A DNA stretch of 48,467 bases from Chloroflexota bacterium (GCA_030446555.1 JAUJNA010000007.1:99399-147865), one strand, 5' to 3'. Counted from the stretch's first letter, positions 37,905-46,908 are shown. Notes: generated from the sequence alone by a model not told the origin. Translations and numbers: made by a program.

Positions 37905-39414
37905 CGCCCTCGCTCTTGAGCTCGGCCAGCCGTCTGCGCAGCGCTTCCTGGATCGCCGCGTAGGCTGGGTCATCGGCGCGGTTCTCCAACTCACAGGGAT
38001 CGCCCGGCTGACCCTCACTCCACTCCCAGCAGGGTCCGTTCGAGACGTCGTACAGCTCCCGCTCCCCGGTCCCGTACTCGACGTAGTGCCAGCGACACTT
38101 CCCGAACGCCGCTCCCTCACAACCGACCGAGGCGAGGGTCGAGGAGCGCGTGGTGGAGACGGCGTACCACTTCGGCATCTTGACCCTCGCCGGCAGGTCC
38201 GTGATGACCGCGTCACGATCACGCCACCGCCCCCTGCCCGTGAGCAGCGGAAGGAAGCTCGTGCCGTCGGGGTGTGGCTGGCCGTTCGGGTAGGGCCCCA
38301 GGTCGCACGAAGCGAGGTCGCACAGCGTCGGCGCCAGGTCGATGTTCATGATGCGCTCATCGATGCGGCGCGACTCGCGACCCAGGCCGTTCGGCCAGCT
38401 GACGAAGAAGGGTATCTGCGTCGCGTACGGCGCCAGCTTCCCACTCAATCGGTGCGCGCCGAAGTTCATGCCGTTGTCGCTGGTGAAGACGAAGAAGGTG
38501 TCGTCGAGGCGGCCCTGGAGCTCGAGCTCATCGCGAACCGACGCGACGAGGTCATCGACGGACTGCAGCGACTCGCAGACGCGCTGGAGGTCCCATCCCG
38601 CGTCCCCCAGCCGCGGTAGCTTCCGGACGTACGCCGGCTTGTCCGAGACGTCGGCTTCGTCGTAGTTGGGCGGTGCCCAGGCAGGCACGGTGGCGCACCC
38701 CCGATCGCCGACATGCCGCGGGGCCGGCGTCGTGGGAGTGTGCGGCGCGTAGACAGAGGCCACCCCGAAGAACGGCTGGGTCGCGGGCGCCTTGCGGAGA
38801 CTGCTCCGGACCTTGCGGGCGACGATGTCGGTGGAGTAGTCGGCCGGATCGCTGCCGTAGTAGACGGGTGGCTTGCCGTTGCTCCAGACGCGGTACTCGA
38901 AATACTCCGGTTCGAAGGCGTGGAAGCGATCCCACCCGGGCGGGACGTACGGCGCCAGGTCGGGGTAGCCGTTCATGTACTTGCCGGCCCAGAACGTGTG
39001 GTAGCCGACCCCGTCGAGCTGGGTGGCGATCGTCATGGAGTCGTCGAGGAGCGTCACGTCGTTCTCGACGACGCCGTGGTTGAACGTGTGGAGACCGGTC
39101 AGCAAGCCGGCCCTGCCAGGACAGCAGAGCGGCGTTTCCCCATGCGCGTCCGTGAACGTGACGCCGTCACGGACCAGGAGGGAGTCGATGGCCGGCAGCT
39201 GGCGGAGCAGCCGCTCATCCGTCGCGGCGAGGTCGTCGACCAGGATGACCACGATGTTGGGCCGGCTTGCTGCCGTGGGCTGTACCGAAGCGGTAGCGAG
39301 CGTCCCGGCGGCAGGGTCCGTGCCGAGCGCTGGGACCGGAGGGTCCGTGCCGAGCGCTGGGGCCGGCGATAGAAGCAGGGTGGACAGAGCCACGGCGGTG
39401 GCGGCACGGCGCAT
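37891..39414 (-). CDS. Secreted sulfatase (alkaline-phosphatase superfamily)
   Basis: The 507-residue protein has a signal peptide (RRAATAVALSTLLLSPAPALG), a short PALGTDP-like repeat, and then the sulfatase domain. Metal-binding Asp60-Asp61 are in VVILVDDLAATD, and the formylglycine motif C-x-P-x-R is C97-C-P-G-R in PLCCPGRAGLLTG. FWAGKYMNGYP, FVFTSDNGMNFGAH and IMNIDLAPTLCDLA complete the fold. It hydrolyses a sulfate ester outside the cell; the substrate is unknown. Oxidation of Cys97 would need a formylglycine-generating enzyme, which is not in the window. The C-terminus overlaps a tandem repeat. Confidence 0.9.
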   Translation of the reverse strand: MRRAATAVALSTLLLSPAPALGTDPPVPALGTDPAAGTLATASVQPTAASRPNIVVILVDDLAATDERLLRQLPAIDSLLVRDGVTFTDAHGETPLCCPGRAGLLTGLHTFNHGVVENDVTLLDDSMTIATQLDGVGYHTFWAGKYMNGYPDLAPYVPPGWDRFHAFEPEYFEYRVWSNGKPPVYYGSDPADYSTDIVARKVRSSLRKAPATQPFFGVASVYAPHTPTTPAPRHVGDRGCATVPAWAPPNYDEADVSDKPAYVRKLPRLGDAGWDLQRVCESLQSVDDLVASVRDELELQGRLDDTFFVFTSDNGMNFGAHRLSGKLAPYATQIPFFVSWPNGLGRESRRIDERIMNIDLAPTLCDLASCDLGPYPNGQPHPDGTSFLPLLTGRGRWRDRDAVITDLPARVKMPKWYAVSTTRSSTLASVGCEGAAFGKCRWHYVEYGTGERELYDVSNGPCWEWSEGQPGDPCELENRADDPAYAAIQEALRRRLAELKSEGGPSG

Positions 39415-39606
39415 GGACGAGGATCCCCCGATGGCAGACGATGACTGGGGTCGTTCTACCGAGCGCCGCGGCAGTCGCTCCGACCGCCACCTCGCGTCCG
39501 ACCGATCGTCCCATTGGCGTCAAGCGCGTCCATGCTCGGTGTCGCCGAGGGGGTGGGCATGCAGGGGTGGAGCGCCGGCTTCGCGACTCGCCCCGGCGAC
39601 CTCCGT

Positions 39607-39636
39607 TATGCCCCCCGTGCGTATGCCCCCCGTGCG
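39607..39636. repeat. 15-bp tandem repeat beside a REP-like element
   Basis: TATGCCCCCCGTGCG occurs twice in direct succession (39607-39621, 39622-39636) and runs straight into a REP-like copy. The rest of 39415-39861 shows no gene that I can support. Confidence 0.75.
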
Positions 39637-39667
39637 TATGCCCCGATCCCGCGTAGACCAGGGCGGG
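39637..39667 (+). repeat. REP-like element, copy 1 (divergent)
   Basis: TATGCCCCGATCCCGCG followed by TAGACCAGGGCGGG resembles copy 4 (TATGCCCCGATGCATAGACGAGGGCGGG) and the family core. Confidence 0.5.
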
Positions 39668-39861
39668 TGCCTCCCTGATCGCCCGTCAGCCGGGGGCCGG
39701 CAGCAGGCGCGCAACTGTAACGCCCGCTAGACGGGCAGCGCGCGCGTGGGAATCGCCCGCGGCGCTGCGGCGGAGAGGATGCTGGCGTCGGCGCAGTCCA
39801 CGCCGGTGGCCCAGGCGGGACCGCCCGCAGGGCCGGAACTTCACGCGCGAAGGAGCGTTCG

Positions 39862-40245
39862 ATGGATGAGCAGCGCGATCGGGGGGCCAGGCAGATACGT
39901 CCGGCGGCTCGCTAGGCGGTTCGGACGACTGGTCGGGAGGCGATCGAGGGGGCGGGTCGCCCGACGCGGGTGACGTGAGCCAGGGCTCCACCGGTGCCGG
40001 TGACGCGTCGGGAGGTGCCGACCTGGGCGGAGGCGGTGGGGACCTCGGCGGACAGTCCCAGGGCGGCGACTGGAGCTCAGGGGGAGCGCAGAGCGGCGAC
40101 GCCGGATCCGGTGGGACGATGGGCACGGACATGACAGGCTCGGACGTGGGCGGGTCCGACCTGGGCGGCGGGTCCGGCCTGGGCGGCGGGTCCGACCTGG
40201 GCGGCGGCTCGTCGTCGGAAGAGGGTGAGCCCGGGCGGCGGCTGA
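39862..40245 (+). pseudogene. Gly-rich low-complexity protein, frameshifted
   Basis: ATG 39862 has AAGGAG seven bases upstream and starts MDEQRDRG. One extra G in the six-G run at about 39881 would join this to a long open frame of Gly, Ser and Asp repeats (GGSLGGSDDWSGGD, DLGGGGGDLGG, GSDLGGGSGLGGGSDLGGG). No globular domain is seen. The tail frame continues beyond 40245 and overlaps the opposite-strand SpoIID-like gene, so the true end is uncertain; a TGA at 40243 in a neighbouring frame is the first plausible stop. It could be a disordered surface or intracellular protein. Confidence 0.4.
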
Positions 40246-40315
40246 ACCGCGCCCGACCACCCATCGGTAGAGCTGCGTCACCACGACGCAGCCTCTTCTT
40301 CGGCCGGAGCGTCGG

Positions 40316-41667
40316 TCAGCTGATGACGAGCACCGCGTCCAGGTCGACCCGCTCGTCGCCCACCAGGACGAGCTCGATGGTCCGGGTCGCGGCCGTCTCC
40401 CAGGTCCGTGAGAAGACGATGCGCTGGGCGCGCTTCTCCGGTGCGCTGAGGTCGATGACCCCTGCATCCTGGCCGTCGATGAGGATGCGCGCCGTGCCCT
40501 TGCGCGGCCCCTGCGGCGCGATGATGGCCACGCCGCGTCCGGTGAACGTCACGCTGGCCTTGGCGCCGGACGTCTTGGCGTACTGAGTCGCGCCGCCGGA
40601 AGCGGTCGGGTCCTGGGAGCTGTGCCACGTGCCGCCGCTCAGCGTGGTCCGTCGAGCCTGGAGGATCGCCGTCGTGAAGGCCGAGCCGGCGCTGTAGTCG
40701 CTCCAGTTCCCGGCACTGTCCTTGGCACGGACGCGGAACCGGTACGTCCTGTCGTTACGGACGCCGACCCCGGCTTGCGTGCTGTCGGCGCGAGCCAGCG
40801 CCACGTCGTCCCAGGCACCGCCGTCGATGCGCTGCTCCAGGTCGTAGCGCGCCACGCCGCTCTCGGTATCCGAGCCGCTCCAGCTGACGGTGACCGCTTT
40901 GCCTGACAGCGATCCCTTGTCGCGCAGAGCGCTCGCGGGCTCCTGGACCTCCGGGGCGACCGTGTCGCCGCTCCCCGCCGATCGTCTGTGCGCCAGATGA
41001 ACTCGATCCGGGGCTGCAGGTACGCCTCCTGGATGCTGGCGATCCCAGCCCTTCTCGGCGCAATCGACGACACTCCGCTCGAAGATCTTCCAGCCATTGG
41101 CGTCCTGGGCGCAGGGAACGTCGTCGCCGTAGAGGTAACCGGTCAGGAAGAATCGACCGTTCTTGCGGAGCGTGAGCCCCCAGGTCGCCTCGATGGCGTT
41201 CAACTGGCGGACCTTGACCTCGGCGCGCTCGGGCTTGTAGAGCTGGTCATTGGTGTCGTCGCGGACGTCGTCATAGCAGACGCCGTCGTCGGTGCGATAC
41301 CAGCTCCGATGGTGCCCTCCAGGGCGTAGTACCACGCGTACTGCTTGACCGCCGTGGCGCCGACCTCGAGCGCAGCGGGCGGCAGGTAGTACGGCCACTC
41401 ACCGGATGCCATGACGATGCCCACGTACTGGCGGAAGTCGACCGTCTCGACCTCGTCGGTCGCGGTGCGCAAGACCTTGATCGTCTCGGGCGGCCTGCTC
41501 TTGCTGTCCCAGTTCGTGCCGCACGCGGCATCGACGCTGGCCGGCTGGGATGCGAAGGGCATCGCGAAGGCGATGGCCGTTGCCGCCACGAGGCGGGGGA
41601 GGAGGCGCAGCGGCCCGCGCGCGGGGTGCGACTCAAGGACAAGATCTGCCTCCTCACTCCGGAACAC
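40316..41667 (-). pseudogene. SpoIID-like secreted protein with FN3 and C-terminal beta domain, frameshifted
   Basis: From about GTG 41667 there is a signal peptide (LLPRLVAATAIAFAMPFA) and a SpoIID/LytB-like domain: DFRQYVGIVMASGEWPYYLP and VGATAVKQYAWYYALEG. One missing base near 41325 moves the continuation HHRSWYRTDDGVCYDD into the next frame. A second, compensating pair near 41035 and 40980 brackets SIQEAYLQPRIEFIWRTDD. An FN3-like module follows (ARYDLEQRIDGGAWDDVAL, TYRFRVRAKDSAGNWS), then a beta-sandwich end (ASVTFTGRGVAIIAPQG). SpoIID-type proteins cleave denuded peptidoglycan, but the catalytic Glu cannot be judged here. Motifs are well kept despite three frame changes. Confidence 0.65.
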
Positions 41668-41970
41668 CGACTGGGGTTCGGTGACGGTGTGCAGACAGGG
41701 GGCCGCCCGTGGCACAGGGCTGCGTCCGACCTCGGCGCGATGGGTGCAGCGATGCGAGCCTGCCGCGGCACCGGGATGCGCCGACGGCGTTCGGCGATGC
41801 GGGGTGAGCCCTGCCGCTGGGGCGGCGTCTCTTCTGTTCAACCTCTTCTGGGCGGGTCTGTGCGAGGGTACCAGTCGAGTGCAAGAGCCCGCCCATCGCC
41901 TTGCCGCCCGTGCTCGCCGCGGTGGTTCCGCCGTGCGTCCGCCCGCCCGTCCAGCGGTGCTTCTTCCCCC

Positions 41971-42000
41971 TGCCCGAGTCGCATCAGGGCATAGTCAGCT
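41971..42000 (-). repeat. REP-like element, copy 2
   Basis: On the minus strand this reads CTGACTATGCCCTGATGCG followed by ACTCGGGCAG, one of the closer matches to the family core. The 41668-42606 interval has no supportable gene; it holds copies 2-4 and three tandem repeats. Confidence 0.7.
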
Positions 42001-42054
42001 CGCGCATACGCTCGGATGCGGCCTGTTGACGGCTGCGTGCTCGCGGGTCCGCCC

Positions 42055-42132
42055 CGGGCTGGCTTCCTTGGGTCGCCCGGGCTGGCTTCCTTGGGTCGCC
42101 CGCTGGCTTCCTTGGGTCGCCCGGGCTGGCTT
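42055..42132. repeat. 23-bp tandem repeat
   Basis: The unit CGGGCTGGCTTCCTTGGGTC plus GCC is repeated three times, one copy lacking two bases, with a fourth partial copy. Confidence 0.85.
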
Positions 42133-42405
42133 ACCCGGACGCCTGTTCGTCTGATGGCCCATTGGCGCGCAGCGCCTCGGATAAGACCTCAGCGGCCGGG
42201 GCGCAACGGTCGCTTATCGTCCTGCGCCCCCGACGATGCTCATCTGATGGGCCGAGCAGTCGATAAGCCGGGCGACTGCGCGCGCTGTCATGCCCCACAA
42301 CGCTGGACGGGGTTATCAGGTGAGCACGGGCACTGGCTAGGGGACGACCGGTCCGCCGAGCACGCCGCGCCCTCGCCATCCGTCGCCCACCGGCTCGGCC
42401 GCCGA

Positions 42406-42440
42406 CTGACTATGCCCCTCGTAGACGAGGGAGGGCGGCC
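42406..42440 (+). repeat. REP-like element, copy 3
   Basis: CTGACTATGCCCCTCG, then TAGACGAGGGAGGGCGG. CCCCTCG and CGAGGG form a short hairpin. It lies in a unit of about 70 bp (from ACCGGCTCGGCC) repeated directly with copy 4. Confidence 0.75.
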
Positions 42441-42477
42441 CACCAGAAGGGCCCCAACCGGCTCGGCCCACTACCGA

Positions 42478-42518
42478 CTGACTATGCCCCGATGCATAGA
42501 CGAGGGCGGGCGGCCCAC
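42478..42518 (+). repeat. REP-like element, copy 4
   Basis: CTGACTATGCCCCGATGCAT, then AGACGAGGGCGGGCGGCCCACC. It is the second half of a two-unit direct repeat with copy 3. Confidence 0.75.
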
Positions 42519-42527
42519 CGCACAACC

Positions 42528-42561
42528 CCACACCCGGCGAAGACCCACACCCGGCGAAGAC
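42528..42561. repeat. 17-bp tandem repeat
   Basis: CCCACACCCGGCGAAGA occurs twice in succession, about 10 bp after REP-like copy 4. Confidence 0.8.
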
Positions 42562-42606
42562 CCCCACCCGCAAGGCCCCGCACCTAGCCGTCGGTCAAGC
42601 GCGGCC

Positions 42607-43924
42607 TCACACGGATGATCCGGTCGTCGCCTCACCCCACGTGCTGTCGCTCGTGGTCAGGTAGAGCGCGCCACCCGGGCCGAGCGACACCGTGCGCAAC
42701 CGACCGAAGCGTCCGTCGAACAGCACATCCTTCTCGACAAGGCTCAGGCCGTCGCCCGATAGCCTGAACCGGCGTAGGTCGGCCTCCTGCAGGCTCGCGA
42801 CGAAGAGGTCACCCTCCCACGCGCCCCACTCGGCTCCGACCGCGAACATGCCGCCCGACGGCGCCAACGTCGAGGAACCTGACGCCCACGCGGGGTCGGC
42901 CGACCCGCCCGGTCCATCGGGTCCCGAGCGCTCGGGCCAGCCGTAGTCGGCGCCCGGTTCGATGCGGTTGATCTCGTCGCGGTGCTCGGGACCGTGCTCG
43001 ACGACGTACGGTTCGTCGCGACCCGGCGGGAAGTCGATGCCCTGGGGATTGCGGTGCCCCATCGAATAGGCCGCCGTCCGTTCGGTCGCCCCGGGCAACA
43101 GGGGGTTGTCGGGGGGGATCCGTGCCGTCGGCCTCGACCCGGAGGACCTTGCCCATGAGCGAGATCAGGATCCCCGACGTGTCCTCGTCCTGGCCGTGCC
43201 CCACGGTGATGCACAGGTGTTCCGTCGGGGCCGAAGCGCATCCGGCAGCCGCTGTTGACGATGCTGCCGACCGCGCCCTCCACGATGGTCGTCTCGGAGG
43301 TGAGCCGCGTGTCGGTGCCCTGAGCCCGTGACGCGGAAGCGGAGCACGCGCAGCCTGGGAGCGCCGGCGACGTTGCGCGTCACGCACACGTAGAGCGACG
43401 GCGTCTCCGCGAAGCGGGGATGGAGGGACGAGGCCCATCGGCCCAGCCTGGAAGCCCGACATGTCGGGGAGGGTCGTGGAGGCGAGCATGGGCGCCCAGG
43501 GTGCCCCCGATGCGTAGATCAGGATGCGGTCGGTGTCCCGCTCGGTGACGAACATCCGACCGTCCGGCGCGAACGCCACGTCCCAGGGGATGGCGAGGCC
43601 TTCCTGGACGACATCGACCCGGAGGGTGGGCTCCATGGAGGGCTGGGGGACTCGGACGGGCTGGGGGACTCGGGTGCGGGGTCCGTGGTTGGGCTGGGTG
43701 GCCGGGGATCGAGTGGGGTCGGTGGATGGGCGGTGGCCTCGTCGGGGTCTCCGCCGAAGCGGCGGGCTCGTCGGCGGGCTCGTCAGCGGGTCGGCGGACG
43801 GGCCCTCGGCGGCCGATCCGAGGGGAGTCGGTGAGGGAGCGCCGCTCAGCCCGACGCCCAGGACCAGCGCCGCCGCTGCCGCCCCGAGCAAGAGGAGGAT
43901 CGCTACGCCGCGCACGCCCGCCAC
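42607..43924 (-). pseudogene. PQQ-dependent sugar dehydrogenase (YliI-like), frameshifted
   Basis: ATG-like start 43924 gives a signal segment (VAILLLLGAAAAALVLGVGL) and a Pro/Ser-rich stalk with a repeated VPQP. The beta-propeller begins at EGLAIPWDVAFAPDGRMFVT and MSGFQAGPMGL. It then needs about four frame changes (near 43425, 43320, 43220 and 43120) to read through HPRFAETPSLYVCVTRNVAG, VGSIVNSGCRMRFGPDG, LCITVGHGQDEDTSG and finally MGHRNPQGIDFPPG, the PQQ-site region, down to a stop at 42607. The last break is at a run of seven C/G bases. In intact form it would oxidise sugars outside the cell with PQQ. Such dense shifts with conserved motifs suggest sequence error or very recent loss. 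Confidence 0.65.
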
Positions 43925-43960
43925 CGATGGAGTCTATCCAGCTGCCGGTGGTTGGGGCCG

Positions 43961-43997
43961 CCCCCGCCCTGGTCGAGTCGGATCAGGGCATAGTCAA
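43961..43997 (-). repeat. REP-like element, copy 5
   Basis: On the minus strand: TTGACTATGCCCTGATCCG, then ACTCGACCAGGGCGGGGG. It is inverted relative to copy 6, and the pair brackets the small XRE gene. Confidence 0.75.
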
Positions 43998-44113
43998 GCT
44001 GGGTGACTTGCGGGTCGTCAACGGCCCGTCTGGCGGCGCCGTCGGCTCGACCCGTAAGCCCCGATGCAGTCAGCGGTAAGCCCCGACTAAGCGCTCTCCG
44101 CTTCACTTGCGGG

Positions 44114-44449
44114 ATGCCATTCCTGCCCGCGCCCGACTCGGACCGCGATCTGGCGTTCGAGGCCTTCGGTCGCCATCTTCGGGCAGCACGGTCGCGCCTG
44201 GCGATGACGCAGATGCGGCTCGAGGAACTCTCCGGCGTGGACCAGACGATGATCTCGCGGCTCGAGCGAGGCCGTGCACCGGCCGCGTCCCTCTACAAGC
44301 TGCTGCGACTCCAGGCGATCTTGGGAGCCGAGCTGCCCCTGGGCTACTGTCCCCACGACCATGACTGTCCGTGGCGCTCGACCGCTGGCCCGCCGCCTCC
44401 CAGGATGACGGCGCTGCAGCGCTGGCGACAGATGGGCCTCGTCGTCTGA
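44114..44449 (+). CDS. Small XRE-family helix-turn-helix protein
   Basis: In this 111-residue protein a Cro/C1 HTH spans about 15-70: FGRHLRAARSRLAMTQMRL, LSGVDQTMISRLERGRAP and LYKLLRLQAILGAEL. A short Cys/His segment follows (GYCPHDHDCPW), then a Pro-rich end. The Cys-His cluster could bind metal, but this is speculative. ATG 44114 was chosen just before the domain; the frame further up to 44003 overlaps a repeat. Inverted REP-like copies lie about 120 bp upstream and 45 bp downstream. It is unrelated in length and C-terminus to the two larger HTH proteins. Confidence 0.75.
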   Translation: MPFLPAPDSDRDLAFEAFGRHLRAARSRLAMTQMRLEELSGVDQTMISRLERGRAPAASLYKLLRLQAILGAELPLGYCPHDHDCPWRSTAGPPPPRMTALQRWRQMGLVV

Positions 44450-44491
44450 GGCGCCCGGCGGCCGCTGCTCTGGAGAGCCTCCGCCTATTCC

Positions 44492-44532
44492 CCCTCGCTG
44501 ACTATGCCCTGATCCGACTCGACGAGGGCGGC
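44492..44532 (+). repeat. REP-like element, copy 6
   Basis: CCCTCGCTGACTATGCCC, then TGATCCGACTCGACGAGGGCGG. The terminal CCCTCG (44492-44497) and CGAGGG (44523-44528) are complementary. The copy is almost identical to copy 7. Confidence 0.8.
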
Positions 44533-44539
44533 AAGCCCC

Positions 44540-44620
44540 GCCCGGAAGCGCCCGGAAGCGCCCGGAAGCGCCCGGAAGCCCACCCCGGAAGCGCCCGGAA
44601 GCGCCCGGACCCGCCCGGAC
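44540..44620. repeat. 10-bp tandem repeat
   Basis: About seven copies of CGCCCGGAAG, with two variants at the end, start 8 bp after REP-like copy 6. Confidence 0.85.
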
Positions 44621-44626
44621 ATGGAA

Positions 44627-44652
44627 AGACCCCAGCGGCGAGGCCGGGGTCT
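44627..44652 (-). terminator. Intrinsic terminator of the cold-shock gene
   Basis: AGACCCC and GGGGTCT are a perfect 7-bp inverted repeat with a 12-base loop, 41 bp after the cold-shock stop. On the minus strand the stem is followed by TTTCC. Confidence 0.65.
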
Positions 44653-44693
44653 CTTCGGTCAGCCTGATCGGCTGGCCCTTCGGCTGGCCTCCC

Positions 44694-44897
44694 TCAGGCG
44701 GCGTGCACGCGTGCGGCGCGCGGGCCCTTGGGGCTGTCCTGGATCTCGAATGCGACGTGCTCCCCACCGCCAAGGCGGTCGAAGTCGAGCGTCGAGTCGA
44801 GCTCGTTGCGGTGGAAGAAGTATTCCTTGCCGTCGTCGGCGACGATGAAGCCGAATCCGCGGTCGGAAACGAGCTTCTTGATGGTTCCTGCGGTCAT
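44694..44897 (-). CDS. Cold-shock protein (CspA family)
   Basis: The 67-residue single OB-fold RNA chaperone has MTAGTIKKLVSDRGFGFI (RNP1 region) and KEYFFHRNEL (RNP2 region), then VAFEIQDSPKGPRAARVHAA. Length and motifs are standard for a cytoplasmic cold-shock protein that binds single-stranded RNA. ATG 44897 was chosen on domain length; the open frame further up to 45110 is the 5' region. That leader of up to 160 bases and a clean terminator downstream suggest a monocistronic gene. It is not possible to say whether expression is cold-induced. Confidence 0.92.
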   Translation of the reverse strand: MTAGTIKKLVSDRGFGFIVADDGKEYFFHRNELDSTLDFDRLGGGEHVAFEIQDSPKGPRAARVHAA

Positions 44898-45059
44898 GGT
44901 GACCCTTTCGACTTCCCGAACTCGATAGCAGAGCGCACGGCCCGTTCGAGAAGGAGGGTCGACCACGCGAGGCGCCGCTCGAACAAGAGCGACCCGCGCA
45001 GTGTAACAGGCGCCATCCTTCGCAGATAGGGGCTTCGGCAAGGCTCCTGCGATCATGCG

Positions 45060-45100
45060 CCCTCGCTGACTATGCCCTGATCCGACTCGACGAGGGCGGG
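45060..45100 (+). repeat. REP-like element, copy 7
   Basis: CCCTCGCTGACTATGCCC, then TGATCCGACTCGACGAGGGCGGG, nearly identical to copy 6 over about 40 bases. Confidence 0.8.
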
Positions 45101-45145
45101 ACGACCCCACAGCGGGACGACCCCACAGCGGGACGACCCCACGGC
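45098..45145. repeat. 16-bp tandem repeat x3
   Basis: GGGACGACCCCACAGC occurs at 45098, 45114 and 45130, the last with one change, immediately after REP-like copy 7 and just before the helicase gene. Confidence 0.85.
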
Positions 45146-45181
45146 GGCCGGCGCCCTCGAAGGCCGTAGGATGCGCGGCAG

Positions 45182-46906
45182 ATGGCTACGCCCCAGACGG
45201 CCGAGCAGCTCGTCATCAAGCGCGTCCGCGACGCGCTGCCGCCCGAGTACCACGTCTACCCCAACGTCCACTGGGTCAGCCGCTCGCGGGTCGGCGGACC
45301 GGCGCGGGACGGGGAGACGGACCTCGTCATCGCGCACCCGGAACGGGGCCTTCTGATCGTCGAGGTCAAGGGTGGCCAGATCCGCCGCGACAGCCTGGGA
45401 CGCTGGTACAGCGGCTCCTACCAGCTGGATCCGCCGCCGTTCCGCCAGGCGGAGAACAGCAAGTACGCCATCCTGGGCAAGCTTCGCGAGGTGCCCGAGT
45501 GGCGCGCCGGCGACCCGCCGGCCGGTCACGCGGTCGCCTTCCCCGATGTCGACCTGGGAAGCCTGCCACCCGGCGCACGCGTCCTGGGCCCCGACGCCCC
45601 GACCGACCTCGTCCTCGACGGCACGGCCCTGGAGACGCTCGCATCGGCCCGCGCGGGGGTCGAGCGCGCGTACGACCACTGGCTCGGCGACGGCACCGCT
45701 GGCACCGGCCGACGCTCGGCCGCCGCCCCGCTGGGTCCGGATGGCATCCGCCTCCTCGACCGACTGTTCGAGCCCCAGGTGGAGCTGCGCCCGCTGCTGC
45801 GCCGGCAGATCGCGCAGGAGACGCAGGAACTCGTGGCGCTGACCCGTGCGCAGTACGACGTGCTGGACCATCTGCGCGGCGTGCGTCGAGCCTCGATCGC
45901 CGGGCCGGCGGGGAGCGGCAAGACGATGCTCGCCGTGGAGAAGGCGCGCCGTCTCGTGGCGGAGGGCTTCGCCGTCCTGCTGCTCTGCTTCAACCAGCCA
46001 CTCGCGCGCTACCTCGCCGGGCAGCTCGGCCCTCAGCTTGCCAGCGGCCGGCTGGAGGTCTTCACGTTCCACGAGCTGTGCCTGCGGATGGGCCGCGAGG
46101 CGGGGGTGCTCGGCGAAGAGCCCGCGGTCAAGGACCAGTCGTGGTGGAGCGAGACACTCCCCGGCGCGCTCGACAAGGCGGCCCAGACCATCGGTGGCCG
46201 CTACCACGCGCTCATCGTGGACGAGGGGCAGGACTTCGAGCGGTCGTGGCTCGAGACGCTGCCGTTCCTCCTCGTGGAGCCATGGGAGGACGTTTTCTAC
46301 GTCTTCCACGACCCCAGCCAGGCGCTCTACCGGCCGGACGTGACCGAGACGCTCGCGCTCCAGTCATCCTTCATCCCCGACAACTGGCGCAACCCCGGAC
46401 CGGTGCACGAGCTGGCCACGCGCTTCTATTCGGGCACCGAGCGGATCGTCGCGCTGCGAGGATCCGGCCGCGCGCCGGATCTCATCACCGCCGACACCGA
46501 CCAGGAGACGCTCGAGGCCCTCCGTCGGACGCTCCACACCCTCGTCCATGACGAAGGGGTGCGCCCCGACCAGATCGCCGTCCTGACCGGCGTGTCCCTG
46601 AAGGTGAGCGCGGTCTGGAAGCGACGCGTCTACGGCAACGAGGTGCTCTGGAACGGCAGCTACGACGACGCGGGGCGCTCGCTCGGCCTGGCGCCGGAGC
46701 TCCAGCCCGAGCAGCCGCCCGACGTCGTGCTGTGCGACTCGATCCGCCGCTTCAAGGGCCTCGAGCGTGAGGTGGTCATCCTCGTCGAGCTGCGCGCCGA
46801 CGACCCGAACCTGGAGCGGTTCCTCTACGTGGGCATGACCCGTGCGCTGAACCACCTCGTGGTCATCGCTCCCACGGAGGTCATCGCCCGCATCCGCGGG
46901 GCCTGA
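45182..46906 (+). CDS. NERD-domain UvrD/REP-type helicase
   Basis: In the 574-residue protein, residues about 10-110 are a NERD nuclease-like domain: VGGPARDGETDLVIAHPERG and LLIVEVKGG (D, ExK). A superfamily-1 helicase follows from about 225: Walker A ASIAGPAGSGKTMLA, LLLCFNQPLARYLA, FTFHELCLRMG, motif II ALIVDEGQDF, SSFIPDNWRNPGPVHEL, SIRRFKGLEREVVILVEL and LYVGMTRALNHLVV near the end. It likely processes DNA in repair or defence. The next gene (RecB-like nuclease) starts 2 bp after its stop, so they are probably one unit. ATG 45182 lies just after a tandem repeat, with no clear ribosome site. Confidence 0.9.
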   Translation: MATPQTAEQLVIKRVRDALPPEYHVYPNVHWVSRSRVGGPARDGETDLVIAHPERGLLIVEVKGGQIRRDSLGRWYSGSYQLDPPPFRQAENSKYAILGKLREVPEWRAGDPPAGHAVAFPDVDLGSLPPGARVLGPDAPTDLVLDGTALETLASARAGVERAYDHWLGDGTAGTGRRSAAAPLGPDGIRLLDRLFEPQVELRPLLRRQIAQETQELVALTRAQYDVLDHLRGVRRASIAGPAGSGKTMLAVEKARRLVAEGFAVLLLCFNQPLARYLAGQLGPQLASGRLEVFTFHELCLRMGREAGVLGEEPAVKDQSWWSETLPGALDKAAQTIGGRYHALIVDEGQDFERSWLETLPFLLVEPWEDVFYVFHDPSQALYRPDVTETLALQSSFIPDNWRNPGPVHELATRFYSGTERIVALRGSGRAPDLITADTDQETLEALRRTLHTLVHDEGVRPDQIAVLTGVSLKVSAVWKRRVYGNEVLWNGSYDDAGRSLGLAPELQPEQPPDVVLCDSIRRFKGLEREVVILVELRADDPNLERFLYVGMTRALNHLVVIAPTEVIARIRGA

Positions 46907-46908
46907 GG

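Noticed and set aside
42055-45145. CRISPR array
   Set aside because: The short repeats are back to back with no unique spacers, and no cas gene is present.
39415-45181. Insertion sequence or transposon
   Set aside because: Repeats are dense, but no transposase, integrase or terminal target duplication was found.
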